From Nitrospirota bacterium (GTDB lineage: Bacteria; Nitrospirota; Nitrospiria; Nitrospirales; Nitrospiraceae), in the NCBI GenBank assembly GCA_028876065.1, contig JAGWTI010000013.1:1-51640 (forward strand): a stretch of DNA of 51,640 nt, given 5' to 3'. The first letter of the stretch is position 1. Each line of letters begins with the position of its first letter. This document shows, one piece after another, positions 27,402 to 35,959 of the stretch. The position numbers and the translations under genes were made by a program. The notes under the pieces were generated by a model. That model was not told the DNA's origin and made no database searches. It saw nothing but the letters and a program-made list of their open reading frames with translations.

Positions 27402-28463
27402 ATGAATGCGTTCGACGAGGCAAAGGTCCTGGTGGTCGGCGGCGCCGGCTTCGTGGGCGGCAATTTGCTCCGGGCGCTGCTGACGCGTGGCTGCAAACTG
27501 ATCCTGGCGGTGGACAACTTGCTCTCCGCCGAGCGCGCCAACGTGCCGGAAGACCGCCGCGTGCAGGTTATCGAAGGCTCCATCGCCGACGACACCGTCC
27601 TCGCGCAGCTCGCCGACGAGTTCGACTACGTGTTCCATCTGGCGACCTATCACGGCAACCAGAGCTCCATCGCCAACCCGTTGGAAGACCATGCCAACAA
27701 CCTGATCACCACGCTCAAGCTCTACGAGCGGATCAAGTCCTTCGCGAAGATCAAAAAAGTCGTCTATGCCGCGTCGGGCTGCACCTTGGCGCCGCACACC
27801 TTCGGGCACGCCGAAGCGACGCAGGAAGACGGGCCGGTCCCGTTCGATCTGGACAGCCCCTACCAGATTTCCAAAGTTGTCGGAGAATTCTATTCCGTCT
27901 ACTACTTCAACCGCCACCGGCTCCCGACCGTGCGGGCCCGGTTTCAAAATGTCTACGGCCCGGGGGAGATTCTGGGCGCAGGCCGGTGGCGTGGGACGCC
28001 CGCCACGGTCTGGCGGAACGTGACGCCGACCTTCGTGTACCGAGCGTTGAAACGGCTGCCGCTGCAGGTCGAGAACGACGGCAAGGCCAGCCGGGACTTC
28101 ATCTACGTGGAGGACATCGTGCGGGGGCTGCTCCTGTGCGCGACCGAGGGCCAAGCCGGAGATGTGTACAATCTGGCCAGCGGCGTCGAGACCTCCATCC
28201 TGGATTTGGCCGCCCTGGTAAACGAACTGGCCGGAAACCCCACGCCGATCGAACGCTTACCGAAGCGCGCCTGGGACCATTCGGGGCGCCGGTTCGGCAG
28301 CACGGACAAGGCCAAGCGCATCCTGGGGTTCGAAGCGGCGACGACCCTGACGGACGGCTTGCGGCGGACCATCGCATGGACGAAGGCGAATGAAGTCCTG
28401 ATCGACCGGTGCATCCGACAACACGCGGCTCAGATGGACCGCTTCGCGCATTCCCAGGTGTGA
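27402..28463 (+). CDS. Extended SDR nucleotide-sugar epimerase/dehydratase 2
   Basis: A 353-residue extended SDR. It begins VLVVGGAGFVGGNLLRALL and has the Tyr-Lys pair in PYQISKVVGEFYS, RARFQNVYGPGE and DFIYVEDIV. The substrate-loop HLATYHGNQSS and the YAASGCTLAP segment differ clearly from SDR 1, so they are not recent duplicates. It probably epimerises or modifies a second nucleotide sugar. Its last 55 bases overlap the extreme upstream extension of the following frame, whose better start is at 28496. Confidence 0.83.
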   Translation: MNAFDEAKVLVVGGAGFVGGNLLRALLTRGCKLILAVDNLLSAERANVPEDRRVQVIEGSIADDTVLAQLADEFDYVFHLATYHGNQSSIANPLEDHANNLITTLKLYERIKSFAKIKKVVYAASGCTLAPHTFGHAEATQEDGPVPFDLDSPYQISKVVGEFYSVYYFNRHRLPTVRARFQNVYGPGEILGAGRWRGTPATVWRNVTPTFVYRALKRLPLQVENDGKASRDFIYVEDIVRGLLLCATEGQAGDVYNLASGVETSILDLAALVNELAGNPTPIERLPKRAWDHSGRRFGSTDKAKRILGFEAATTLTDGLRRTIAWTKANEVLIDRCIRQHAAQMDRFAHSQV

Positions 28464-28495
28464 CGACGCCGCTGGGCCGGCGCGCTAAGGAACCG

Positions 28496-29689
28496 ATGAT
28501 CGAGCGGATTCCCACCTTGATCCTGTACGCGAAGAGCGTGCCCCACTGGCGGCGGGTGGTGGCGGATACGCTGGTGGGGGGGCTGCGCCTGACGCCCGAC
28601 ATGGTTCCGGCCCCGTTGCGCCGGAGCCGCCGCGTTCGCTTCCTGTTCGCGGAGGAGTACCGGACCCTGTCCTATCTGCTGGATTGGCAAGAGGCGTTTT
28701 GCGAGGCCTCGTCCCTCGACGAACGTCTGTGCAACATCAACAATCTCTTCGAGTATCAAGCGGCCCTGCGGACGCTGCAGCGGTATCCCCTGATCGTCAT
28801 TCTCCACTCGGCAGCCGGCGACAATATGGCGTTGTTACGCCGGGCGGCGAGTCGACTCAAGGACCGGCGCGGCAAGCTGGTCCTGTTCCTCGGCAACGAA
28901 TACAACGGCATGCCGGACAAGATCGGCTTTGCCCGGGACGTGGCGGCCGATTACATCGCCAGCCAATTGCCGCGCGAGGCGGCGGCCTGGCTCTACGCCG
29001 AGTGCGGACCGGCCAAGATCGTCGAGGCTCCGCCGGCGCTGAATCCGAAGCTGTACCAGCCACAGACAGGTCCACGCCCGGTGGACCTGGGCTTCCGAGG
29101 GGATCGTTATGAAGACCGGCTGTTGGGCGACAGGGACCGGGCCCGGATGCTCCATGCCGTCGCGGAACGGGCCGACCGGTGGGGGTTGGTCAAGGACATG
29201 GCATGCATCCGGTATCCGCGCGACGAGTGGAGCCGGTTTTTGGGAACCTGCAAAGGCATTGTCGGCGCCGAGTCCGGCACGGCCTATTTGGAACGGGATG
29301 ATCGAACGCAGGAGGCGGTGAAGCAGTACCTCGCGCGCCGTCCGGAAGCTCCCTTCGAGGAGGTGTTCGATCGCTTTTTCAAGCCGTACCCCCATCCCGT
29401 GTCGGGGAAGGCGGTGTCTTCCAGACATTTCGAGCCGATCGGGACCAAGACGTGCCAGATCTTGTTGGAGGGCCGGTACAACGGGATTTTGCAAGCGGAG
29501 GAGCATTACATCAGCGTGAAGCCAGACTTGTCCAATTTGGACGAAGCCATCCGCCGGTTCAAAGACGACGCGTATCGGCAGGCCATGGTCGAGCGGGCCT
29601 ATGAATACGTCCTGGCAGGCCATACCTATCGGCATCGCGTCGATCGCCTGTTGCGCACCGTGGTGGCCGACGGACTGCCGTCATGGTGA
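28496..29689 (+). CDS. CgeB-like putative glycosyltransferase, shorter paralogue
   Basis: The 397-residue product lacks the C-terminal extension of its paralogue (start 22673) but shares its C-terminal GT-B-like half: RPVDLGFRGDR, CKGIVGAESG, SSRHFEPIG, GRYNGILQAEEHYI and DLSNLDEAI. AAGGA lies 5 bases before the ATG. The frame is open upstream to 28409 inside the SDR gene, but those residues are not family-like. It lies between SDR 2 and amidotransferase 2. The function as a glycosyltransferase is inferred. Confidence 0.65.
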   Translation: MIERIPTLILYAKSVPHWRRVVADTLVGGLRLTPDMVPAPLRRSRRVRFLFAEEYRTLSYLLDWQEAFCEASSLDERLCNINNLFEYQAALRTLQRYPLIVILHSAAGDNMALLRRAASRLKDRRGKLVLFLGNEYNGMPDKIGFARDVAADYIASQLPREAAAWLYAECGPAKIVEAPPALNPKLYQPQTGPRPVDLGFRGDRYEDRLLGDRDRARMLHAVAERADRWGLVKDMACIRYPRDEWSRFLGTCKGIVGAESGTAYLERDDRTQEAVKQYLARRPEAPFEEVFDRFFKPYPHPVSGKAVSSRHFEPIGTKTCQILLEGRYNGILQAEEHYISVKPDLSNLDEAIRRFKDDAYRQAMVERAYEYVLAGHTYRHRVDRLLRTVVADGLPSW

Positions 29690-29713
29690 CCAGGGGATAA
29701 CGAGGACATCGCG

Positions 29714-31597
29714 ATGTGCGGGATCGCAGGACACGTGACAGCGGATCACCGGCCCGTCGATGCGCGCCTGGTTGCGGCCATGGGGGACAGCCTCAGGCAT
29801 CGGGGACCGGACGACCAGGGCCTGTACATCAACGGCTCTGTGGGGCTGGCGCACCGACGATTGAGCATCCTGGATCTCAGTCCTGCCGGCCGCCAACCGA
29901 TGTTCAATGATGCGGGCACGATTGGGATTGCGTTCAATGGGGAGATCTACAACTACGAGGAGTTGCGCGGCAGACTCCGGTCTCCTCGCGCCTTCCGGTC
30001 CCGGACCGATACGGAGGTCCTGCTGGCCCTCTATGAGGATTATGGGGTCGAATGTCTCCCGCTTCTGCGCGGGATGTTCGCCGTCGCCATCTGGGATGAG
30101 CCGCGCCGGCGACTGGTCCTGGCGCGGGACCGGCTGGGCAAGAAGCCGCTCTTTTACTCGGCGGATCACCGTGGGCTGCGCTTTGCCTCCGAGCTGAAAG
30201 CCTTGCTGCTCGACGGGCCGGCTCCGTCCGTCGATCCGCTGGCCGTCCACCATTATCTGACCTTCCAGTATGTCCCGACGCCCCGCACGATCTTTCACGG
30301 CCTGCGGAAACTCCCGCCGGGGCACGTGTTGGTGTATGAGCAGGGCAAGGTTTCCGAGAGCGCCTACTGGTCGCCGAGGTACGACGAGAAGCAGGCCGAA
30401 CGATCCGAGGCCGATTGCAAAGAAGAATTTCTCGCGCTACTGACCGAGTCGGTGAAACTGCGGTTGGCCAGCGACGTGCCCCTCGGAGCCTTTCTCAGCG
30501 GCGGGGCGGATTCCAGCACGGTCGTGGCCATCATGAGCCGGCTTACGGGACAGCCGATCAAAACCTTTTCGATCGGCTTCAAGGAAACAGGGTTCAACGA
30601 ACTGCCCTATGCCCGCGAGGTGGCCGCGCGCTTCGGCACGGAGCACCACGAGTTCATCGTCGAGCCGTCGGCCTTGGATATTCTGCCCAAGCTCGTGCGT
30701 GTCTACGACGAGCCCTTCGCGGACGCGTCGGCGATCCCCACCTACTATGTCTCGCAACTGAGCCGGCAATTCGTGACGGTGGCGCTCAATGGAGACGGCG
30801 GCGACGAGCTGTTGGCCGGCTATCCTCGATATCATCTCACGCCATTCGATAGGATGAGCGCGCGCTACCTTCCGGCGTCGATCCGGGAGCGCCTGGCCGG
30901 TCCGCTCGCCCATCTCCCCTTCGGCGCCTCCGGTCTGGGAAGAGTCCGGAACCGTCTCGAACGGGCGCTGGCCCCGTTCAGCCGGACCTATCTCACCCGC
31001 ATCGCCTACTTCTTGCCGGAGGAAAAGAGGCAGCTCTACACGTCGGACTTCCGGGATTCCGTCAGGGGACAGGATTCCTTCGCTCTGCTGGACGGATGGT
31101 TCGAGCAAGCGCAGGCTTCGGATCTGCTCGATCAGGTGGTTTCGGTGGATACTCGGTCCTACCTGCCGGACGATCTGCTCGTCAAAGTGGACCGGGCCAC
31201 CATGGCGCATGGGCTGGAGGCCCGCTCGCCGTTTCTGGACCATCGCCTGGTGGAGTTCTGCGCGTCCCTTCCTGCGCATATGAAGGTGCGGGCCGGCCAG
31301 GGCAAGTATCTGCTGAAAGCGGCCATGCGCGGGACCTTGCCCGATCGCCTGCTGGATCGCGAGAAGATGGGGTTCGCCGTGCCGCTGGACCGATGGTTTC
31401 GCGAGGAATGCCGCGAGTTCGTGCACGATACGCTCCTGTCCGCGCGCGCGCTGCAACGGGGCTATTTCGAGCCGGTGCAGCTGCGTGCGATGGTCGAGCA
31501 GCGGCAGGGAGGCCAAGGCGGATATGGCGCGTGCGCCTATGCCCTGCTGATGCTCGAGCTGTGGCACCGGGAATATGTCGATCGGAGGGCGGCATGA
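29714..31597 (+). CDS. asnB: AsnB-like glutamine amidotransferase 2
   Basis: The 627-residue product starts MCGIAGHV with nucleophile Cys2, and RHRGPDDQG and NGEIYNYEEL follow. The synthetase domain has SGGADSS at about residue 261, KTFSIGF, LNGDGGDELLAGY and VDRATMAHGLEARSPFLDH. The KTFSIGF and DGGDELLAGY blocks are closest to the B. subtilis AsnB/AsnO type. A genuine asparagine synthetase remains possible. Position, and a four-base stop-start overlap with a GT4 gene, favour a glycan role. Confidence 0.86.
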   Translation: MCGIAGHVTADHRPVDARLVAAMGDSLRHRGPDDQGLYINGSVGLAHRRLSILDLSPAGRQPMFNDAGTIGIAFNGEIYNYEELRGRLRSPRAFRSRTDTEVLLALYEDYGVECLPLLRGMFAVAIWDEPRRRLVLARDRLGKKPLFYSADHRGLRFASELKALLLDGPAPSVDPLAVHHYLTFQYVPTPRTIFHGLRKLPPGHVLVYEQGKVSESAYWSPRYDEKQAERSEADCKEEFLALLTESVKLRLASDVPLGAFLSGGADSSTVVAIMSRLTGQPIKTFSIGFKETGFNELPYAREVAARFGTEHHEFIVEPSALDILPKLVRVYDEPFADASAIPTYYVSQLSRQFVTVALNGDGGDELLAGYPRYHLTPFDRMSARYLPASIRERLAGPLAHLPFGASGLGRVRNRLERALAPFSRTYLTRIAYFLPEEKRQLYTSDFRDSVRGQDSFALLDGWFEQAQASDLLDQVVSVDTRSYLPDDLLVKVDRATMAHGLEARSPFLDHRLVEFCASLPAHMKVRAGQGKYLLKAAMRGTLPDRLLDREKMGFAVPLDRWFREECREFVHDTLLSARALQRGYFEPVQLRAMVEQRQGGQGGYGACAYALLMLELWHREYVDRRAA

Positions 31598-32850
31598 GCG
31601 CTCAAGCCGCCGGTCGTACGGTCGCCGCGCCCGTTCCTCAGGAGGTCCTCCACCAGCGGCAGGGCCTCGAGACTGGCGTGCGGGAGTCGGCGGACGCGGC
31701 GCTGAGAATCTGCTTCATTTCCCCCCTCGGGTACGGCCTGTACCGGCCGGAGAGCGGCCTGCCGTTCGGCGGAGCCGAGGTCCAACTGTTCCTGCTGGCG
31801 AAGGAGATGGCCAAGGGCGAGCGGCGACAGGTGCAGGTGCTGACGACGGTGGAACAGAAGCCAGGCACGGAAATGCAGGGTCGTGTGACGGTGGTGCGGC
31901 GCCGGGGGCTGCATCGGTTGGAGGAGCCCTCCGGCCTGTTTCGGCGCGGATGGAACTATGTCCAGGCGTTCCGCGACATGTACCGACAACTGAGGGCGAT
32001 CGGCGCGGATGTGTATCTCCATTCCGGTTCCGGCGTGGAGGTCGGGGCCTACGCCCTGATCTGCCGCCTCCTGCGCACGCGGTTCGTCTACGTGGTGGCC
32101 TCGTCGGCCGATCTGGACGAGCCCTATGGCAAGGTCCAAGGTCCCTTGCGGTGGCTCTATCCTGTCGGTCTCCGCCTGGCCGACGCCATCGTCTGTCGGA
32201 CCGAGGAACAACGGGTGCGGTGGCGCGAGCGATACGGGCGGGGCTCCTGGCTGATCCGCACCGGCCATCCGATCCCCGAGGTTCTGCCTGATCAACCAGG
32301 AGCCGGCTCGATCCTCTGGGTCGGTCGAGCCCATCCGCTCAAGCAGCCGGACCGGTTCCTGGACCTGGCCGAACGGCTGCCCCACGAGCGTTTCATCATG
32401 GTCGTGATGCCGGATCCGGCCCATCCCGACTTGTCCCTTGCGTTGCGTCGACGGGCCGCCAAGTTGCCGCAGGTGACGTTCCATGAAGGGGTTTCCTGGG
32501 AGGCAGTCGATGGGGTGTTCGCACAGGCCAAGCTTTTCGTCAATACCTCCACCTACGAAGGGTTTCCCAATACCTTCGTCCAAGCGGCGATGCATCGCGT
32601 GCCGATTCTCTCGTGGCTGGTCAATCCGGACGCCGTGTTGACGGCCCATCGCATCGGCGCCTGCGCGGAGGGTTCTTTCGAGCGGCTGGTCGAAGAGGTC
32701 CAGCGTTTTGCCGGTCACGACGAGCTGCGCCGTGAGACCGGGGAGCGCGCCCGCCGGTATGCCGAAGCGCATCATGATGTTGCGCGTGCGGCCGAGACCT
32801 TCGACGCCCTCTTGCGGCAAGTGGTCGGGCAGAGGGAGGCGGTATCGTGA
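31594..32850 (+). CDS. GT4-family glycosyltransferase A
   Basis: A 418-residue GT-B glycosyltransferase. After a 35-residue non-conserved lead the Rossmann start reads ICFISPLGYGLY, followed by PFGGAEVQLFLLAKEMA. The donor-site half has ILWVGRAHPLKQPD and the EX7E-type NTSTYEGFPNTFVQAAMH, where the two Glu/Gln positions contact the nucleotide sugar. It is cytoplasmic and would add one sugar to the lipid-linked chain. Donor and linkage cannot be read from sequence. Confidence 0.84.
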   Translation: MSAQAAGRTVAAPVPQEVLHQRQGLETGVRESADAALRICFISPLGYGLYRPESGLPFGGAEVQLFLLAKEMAKGERRQVQVLTTVEQKPGTEMQGRVTVVRRRGLHRLEEPSGLFRRGWNYVQAFRDMYRQLRAIGADVYLHSGSGVEVGAYALICRLLRTRFVYVVASSADLDEPYGKVQGPLRWLYPVGLRLADAIVCRTEEQRVRWRERYGRGSWLIRTGHPIPEVLPDQPGAGSILWVGRAHPLKQPDRFLDLAERLPHERFIMVVMPDPAHPDLSLALRRRAAKLPQVTFHEGVSWEAVDGVFAQAKLFVNTSTYEGFPNTFVQAAMHRVPILSWLVNPDAVLTAHRIGACAEGSFERLVEEVQRFAGHDELRRETGERARRYAEAHHDVARAAETFDALLRQVVGQREAVS

Positions 32851-34043
32851 AGCCCTTGCGCCTGGCCTACATCGGCCCCGCCCATTCCGTGACCACCCGC
32901 CGTTGGGCCGAGTGGTTTGTGCGGCGCGGCCACGAGGTGACGATTCTGACGGTCGAGCCGACGGACGCAAGCCTTCCCGTCGGGTTTCGGCAGATCGATC
33001 TCAGTTCGGTTTCCGGCCCGCGCAAACTGGGCCGGCTCTTTTCCGTCGCCAAGCTGGCCCTCCAGCTGCGCCGGCTGCGGCCGGATCTCATCCATATCCA
33101 CTATGCGAGGGGATTGGCCTGGGGGCAACTGCTTGCGGGAGTTGCGCCGTCCGTCGTCACCCTCTGGGGCAGCGATGTGCTGGAGGAACAGGGGGCGTTC
33201 AAGGAATGGTACAGCCGGCCTCTGACGAAGGCGCTGTTGCGGAAGGCGTGTCTCGTGACCGTGCATTCGGCCTTCATGGAAGTCCGCGTCCAACCGTTGT
33301 TGGATCGGAGCTCCGTGACCGCCCGCATCGGCTGGGGCGTGGATGTCGCCCGGTTCCGGCCTGGGTTGGATGTGACGCCCCTCCGGGATCGCTGGCAGAT
33401 TCCGGAAGACCGCCGGGTCCTCTTCAGCCCGAGGAGCGCGCAGCCTTTCTACAATCTGGACCGGATCATCCAGGCCTTGCCGCTAGTGCGCAGGCGGGTG
33501 CCCCGGGCGCTGTTGGTTCTGGCCGAGTCCCTGCCTGACCGGGCCTATGTCGAGCGGCTCCGCCGGCTGGTCGATGACCTGGGGGTGCGCGAACAGGTCC
33601 GTTTCGTGGGGGCGATCCCGTACCGGGACATGCCGCTCTGGCTGAATTTGGCCGAGGTTTCCGTCATGGTCCCTCAGTCGGACGGGATGCCCAATTCTCT
33701 CTGGGAGGCGATGGCCTGCGGTGCCATTCCCCTGTTGAACCGGCTGCCGCAATATGCCGAGCTGATTCGGGACGGAGAGCACGGGTATTTCACAGACCCG
33801 GAACCGGAACCGCTGGCCGAGGCGTTGGCGCGGGCCTTGGCCGACCCGGCCGAGCGAGAGCGGATGGCCAGGCGGAATCGGGCGGTCGCGCTGGAGAGCG
33901 GCAATCAGGACCGCGAGATGGCGAGAATGGAAGGGTGGTATGCGACGCTGCTCGCTGGGCGAGGCGCCGGGTGGGCGCCCACCGGCAACGTGGGGGAGAG
34001 GGACGCAGTGCCATGTGCGGAATTGCCGGAATCGTCCACATAG
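32847..34043 (+). CDS. GT4-family glycosyltransferase B
   Basis: The product has 398 residues with a GTG start overlapping the previous stop. The N-terminal half reads RLAYIGPAHSVTTRRWAEWF and LIHIHYARGLAWGQLL, with a glycine-rich acceptor region. The C-terminal half has FSPRSAQPFYNLDRIIQ and the donor motif QSDGMPNSLWEAMACGAIP. The last 30 residues are non-conserved and overlap amidotransferase 3 by 31 bases, the largest overlap in the operon. It may be a C-terminal extension of little importance. Confidence 0.84.
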   Translation: MKPLRLAYIGPAHSVTTRRWAEWFVRRGHEVTILTVEPTDASLPVGFRQIDLSSVSGPRKLGRLFSVAKLALQLRRLRPDLIHIHYARGLAWGQLLAGVAPSVVTLWGSDVLEEQGAFKEWYSRPLTKALLRKACLVTVHSAFMEVRVQPLLDRSSVTARIGWGVDVARFRPGLDVTPLRDRWQIPEDRRVLFSPRSAQPFYNLDRIIQALPLVRRRVPRALLVLAESLPDRAYVERLRRLVDDLGVREQVRFVGAIPYRDMPLWLNLAEVSVMVPQSDGMPNSLWEAMACGAIPLLNRLPQYAELIRDGEHGYFTDPEPEPLAEALARALADPAERERMARRNRAVALESGNQDREMARMEGWYATLLAGRGAGWAPTGNVGERDAVPCAELPESST

Positions 34044-35959
34044 ACAGGCGGCCGCTTGACGGAGGGCTGCTGGAAGCCATGACCCGTTCCCTGGCCCACC
34101 GGGGGCCGGACGGAGAAGGCTACGCGTTGCTGGCCCGGGACGGGACGGGCAAACCGATCACGGTCGCGGGCCGGCTGTCCGATTCCATCCGGTCCGTCCC
34201 GCGCGACTATGCCGTCGGGTTCGGCCACAGGCGTCTGGCCATCCTGGACCGGTCTCCGCTGGGCCACCAGCCCATGTCCTGCGACCGGGAGGAAGTCTGG
34301 CTCACCTACAACGGCGAGCTCTACAACTATCTGGAGCTCAAGCAGACGTTGCGGCAGCGGGGATGGTCCTTCCGGTCCACGAGCGACGCCGAAGTGCTCC
34401 TCTATGCCTATAAGGAATGGGGCGAGGATTGCCTCCACCGGTTCAACGGCATGTTCGCCTTTGCCTTGTGGGATGCGCGGGCGCAGAAGCTGTTCTGCGC
34501 CCGCGACCGGTTCGGGATCAAGCCCTTCTACTATCACTGGGACGGAGACCGGTTCTGCTTTGCGTCCGAGATCAAGGCCTTGCTGCAGAATCCCGCCCAT
34601 CGGGCCAGGCCCCATGACCGGATGGTCTATGACTACCTGACCCTCTCGCGGCAGGACCACAGCACGGAGACCTTCTTTCAAGGCATCCATCAACTGGCGC
34701 CGGGCGAACGGCTGACGCTGCGGCCGGGTCGCGGAGACGGACAGGGAGCGGCGCTCGACCGTGACCGTTGGTGGCGGTTCGCGGTGGGGCGGCAGGAGGT
34801 GTCGCTCGCCGATGCGGCGGCCCGCACGCGAGAGCTGCTGGAGGACAGTGTCAGGCTGGAGCTGCGGGCGGATGTGCCGGTCGGGAGTTGCCTGAGCGGA
34901 GGGTTGGACTCGTCGAGCATCGTCTGTCTGATGAGCCGCTTGCTCGGGCCGGGAGGGGCGCCGCGGACGTTTTCCGCCTGTCATGAAGACGGGCGTTTCG
35001 ACGAGCGGCCCTATATCCGTCCGGTGCTGGAACGGACCGGGGCAGCCAACGAACGAGTGTTTCCCGACGCCACGCGGTTGTTCGCGGAGCTGCCGACGGT
35101 GCTCTGGCATCAGGATGAACCCTTCGCGGGGACGAGCATTTTGGCCCAATGGGCGGTCATGCAGGCGGCCGGTGGGGCCGGCATGAAAGTGTTGCTGGAT
35201 GGGCAGGGAGCGGACGAACTGCTGTGCGGGTATCCCGGCTTCATGGGGGCCCGCCTGGCCGATTTCATCAGCACCGGCCGATGGGGGGCGGGCATCCGCG
35301 CCTGGCGAGACTGGCGCAGGATGCATGGCGGCATCCGGCCGGCTCTCCTTGCCGGCTTGGGACGGGGGCTGCTGCCCGGCCCCATGGCTACCGGCCTCCG
35401 CCGTCTCATCCAAGGGGAGGACCGATGGCTGGCCCCGGCCTTTGTCCGATCCTGGCGGGACGGCGCTGGGGAGGGGCGGGCCGTTGCCGGACAAACGGCA
35501 CTGGACAGGCATATGGAACGGGCGGTCACCCAAGACTTACCCGCCTTGCTCCACTACGAAGATCGGAACGCCATGGCCTTTTCCATCGAAGCGCGGGTGC
35601 CCTTTCTGGACCATCGCCTGGTCGAATGGCTGGCCGCGCTTCCGCCGGAGCACAAGCTCGAGGGAGGCACGACCAAAGTCGTGTTGCGCGAGGCCATGGC
35701 CGGCCTGTTGCCGGAGGAGGTCCGTCTGCGCCGCGACAAAATGGGGTTCGTCACGCCCCAAGACCGGTGGTTGCGTGTCGAGCTGAGGCAGGAGATCGAA
35801 GCGATCGTGGCATCGGACCGGTTCCGCTCCCGTCCTTACTGGCAGGCCTCGGCTGTGCAGGATGCCTATCGGCGTTATTGCGACGGACAGGTCTCCATCG
35901 GCTCCACGGTCTGGCGATGGATCAACCTGGAACTGTGGCTCAGGAGATTTTGTGATTGA
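34013..35959 (+). CDS. asnB: AsnB-like glutamine amidotransferase 3
   Basis: The longest of the three copies (648 residues). It begins MCGIAGIVHID with nucleophile Cys2 and keeps AHRGPDGEG and NGELYNYLEL. It carries an extra 30-residue insertion before GFGHRRLAILD, which moves SGGLDSSS to about residue 294. LDGQGADELLCGY replaces the usual NGDGGDE. EDRNAMAFSIEARVPFLDH closes the active site. A purine-rich GGGGGAGAGG precedes the chosen ATG, which lies inside the preceding gene. Its divergence from copies 1 and 2 suggests a different acceptor sugar. Confidence 0.86.
   Translation: MCGIAGIVHIDRRPLDGGLLEAMTRSLAHRGPDGEGYALLARDGTGKPITVAGRLSDSIRSVPRDYAVGFGHRRLAILDRSPLGHQPMSCDREEVWLTYNGELYNYLELKQTLRQRGWSFRSTSDAEVLLYAYKEWGEDCLHRFNGMFAFALWDARAQKLFCARDRFGIKPFYYHWDGDRFCFASEIKALLQNPAHRARPHDRMVYDYLTLSRQDHSTETFFQGIHQLAPGERLTLRPGRGDGQGAALDRDRWWRFAVGRQEVSLADAAARTRELLEDSVRLELRADVPVGSCLSGGLDSSSIVCLMSRLLGPGGAPRTFSACHEDGRFDERPYIRPVLERTGAANERVFPDATRLFAELPTVLWHQDEPFAGTSILAQWAVMQAAGGAGMKVLLDGQGADELLCGYPGFMGARLADFISTGRWGAGIRAWRDWRRMHGGIRPALLAGLGRGLLPGPMATGLRRLIQGEDRWLAPAFVRSWRDGAGEGRAVAGQTALDRHMERAVTQDLPALLHYEDRNAMAFSIEARVPFLDHRLVEWLAALPPEHKLEGGTTKVVLREAMAGLLPEEVRLRRDKMGFVTPQDRWLRVELRQEIEAIVASDRFRSRPYWQASAVQDAYRRYCDGQVSIGSTVWRWINLELWLRRFCD

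Noticed and set aside
33905-35533. 542-codon minus-strand open frame antisense to amidotransferase 3
   Set aside because: The translation has no family features and the plus strand encodes a complete AsnB-like enzyme.
24502-35959. The AsnB-like genes as markers of an exosortase/PEP-CTERM locus
   Set aside because: No exosortase, PEP-CTERM protein or PEP-CTERM-specific genes are present, and Wzm/Wzt plus the Wbp enzymes explain the locus better.
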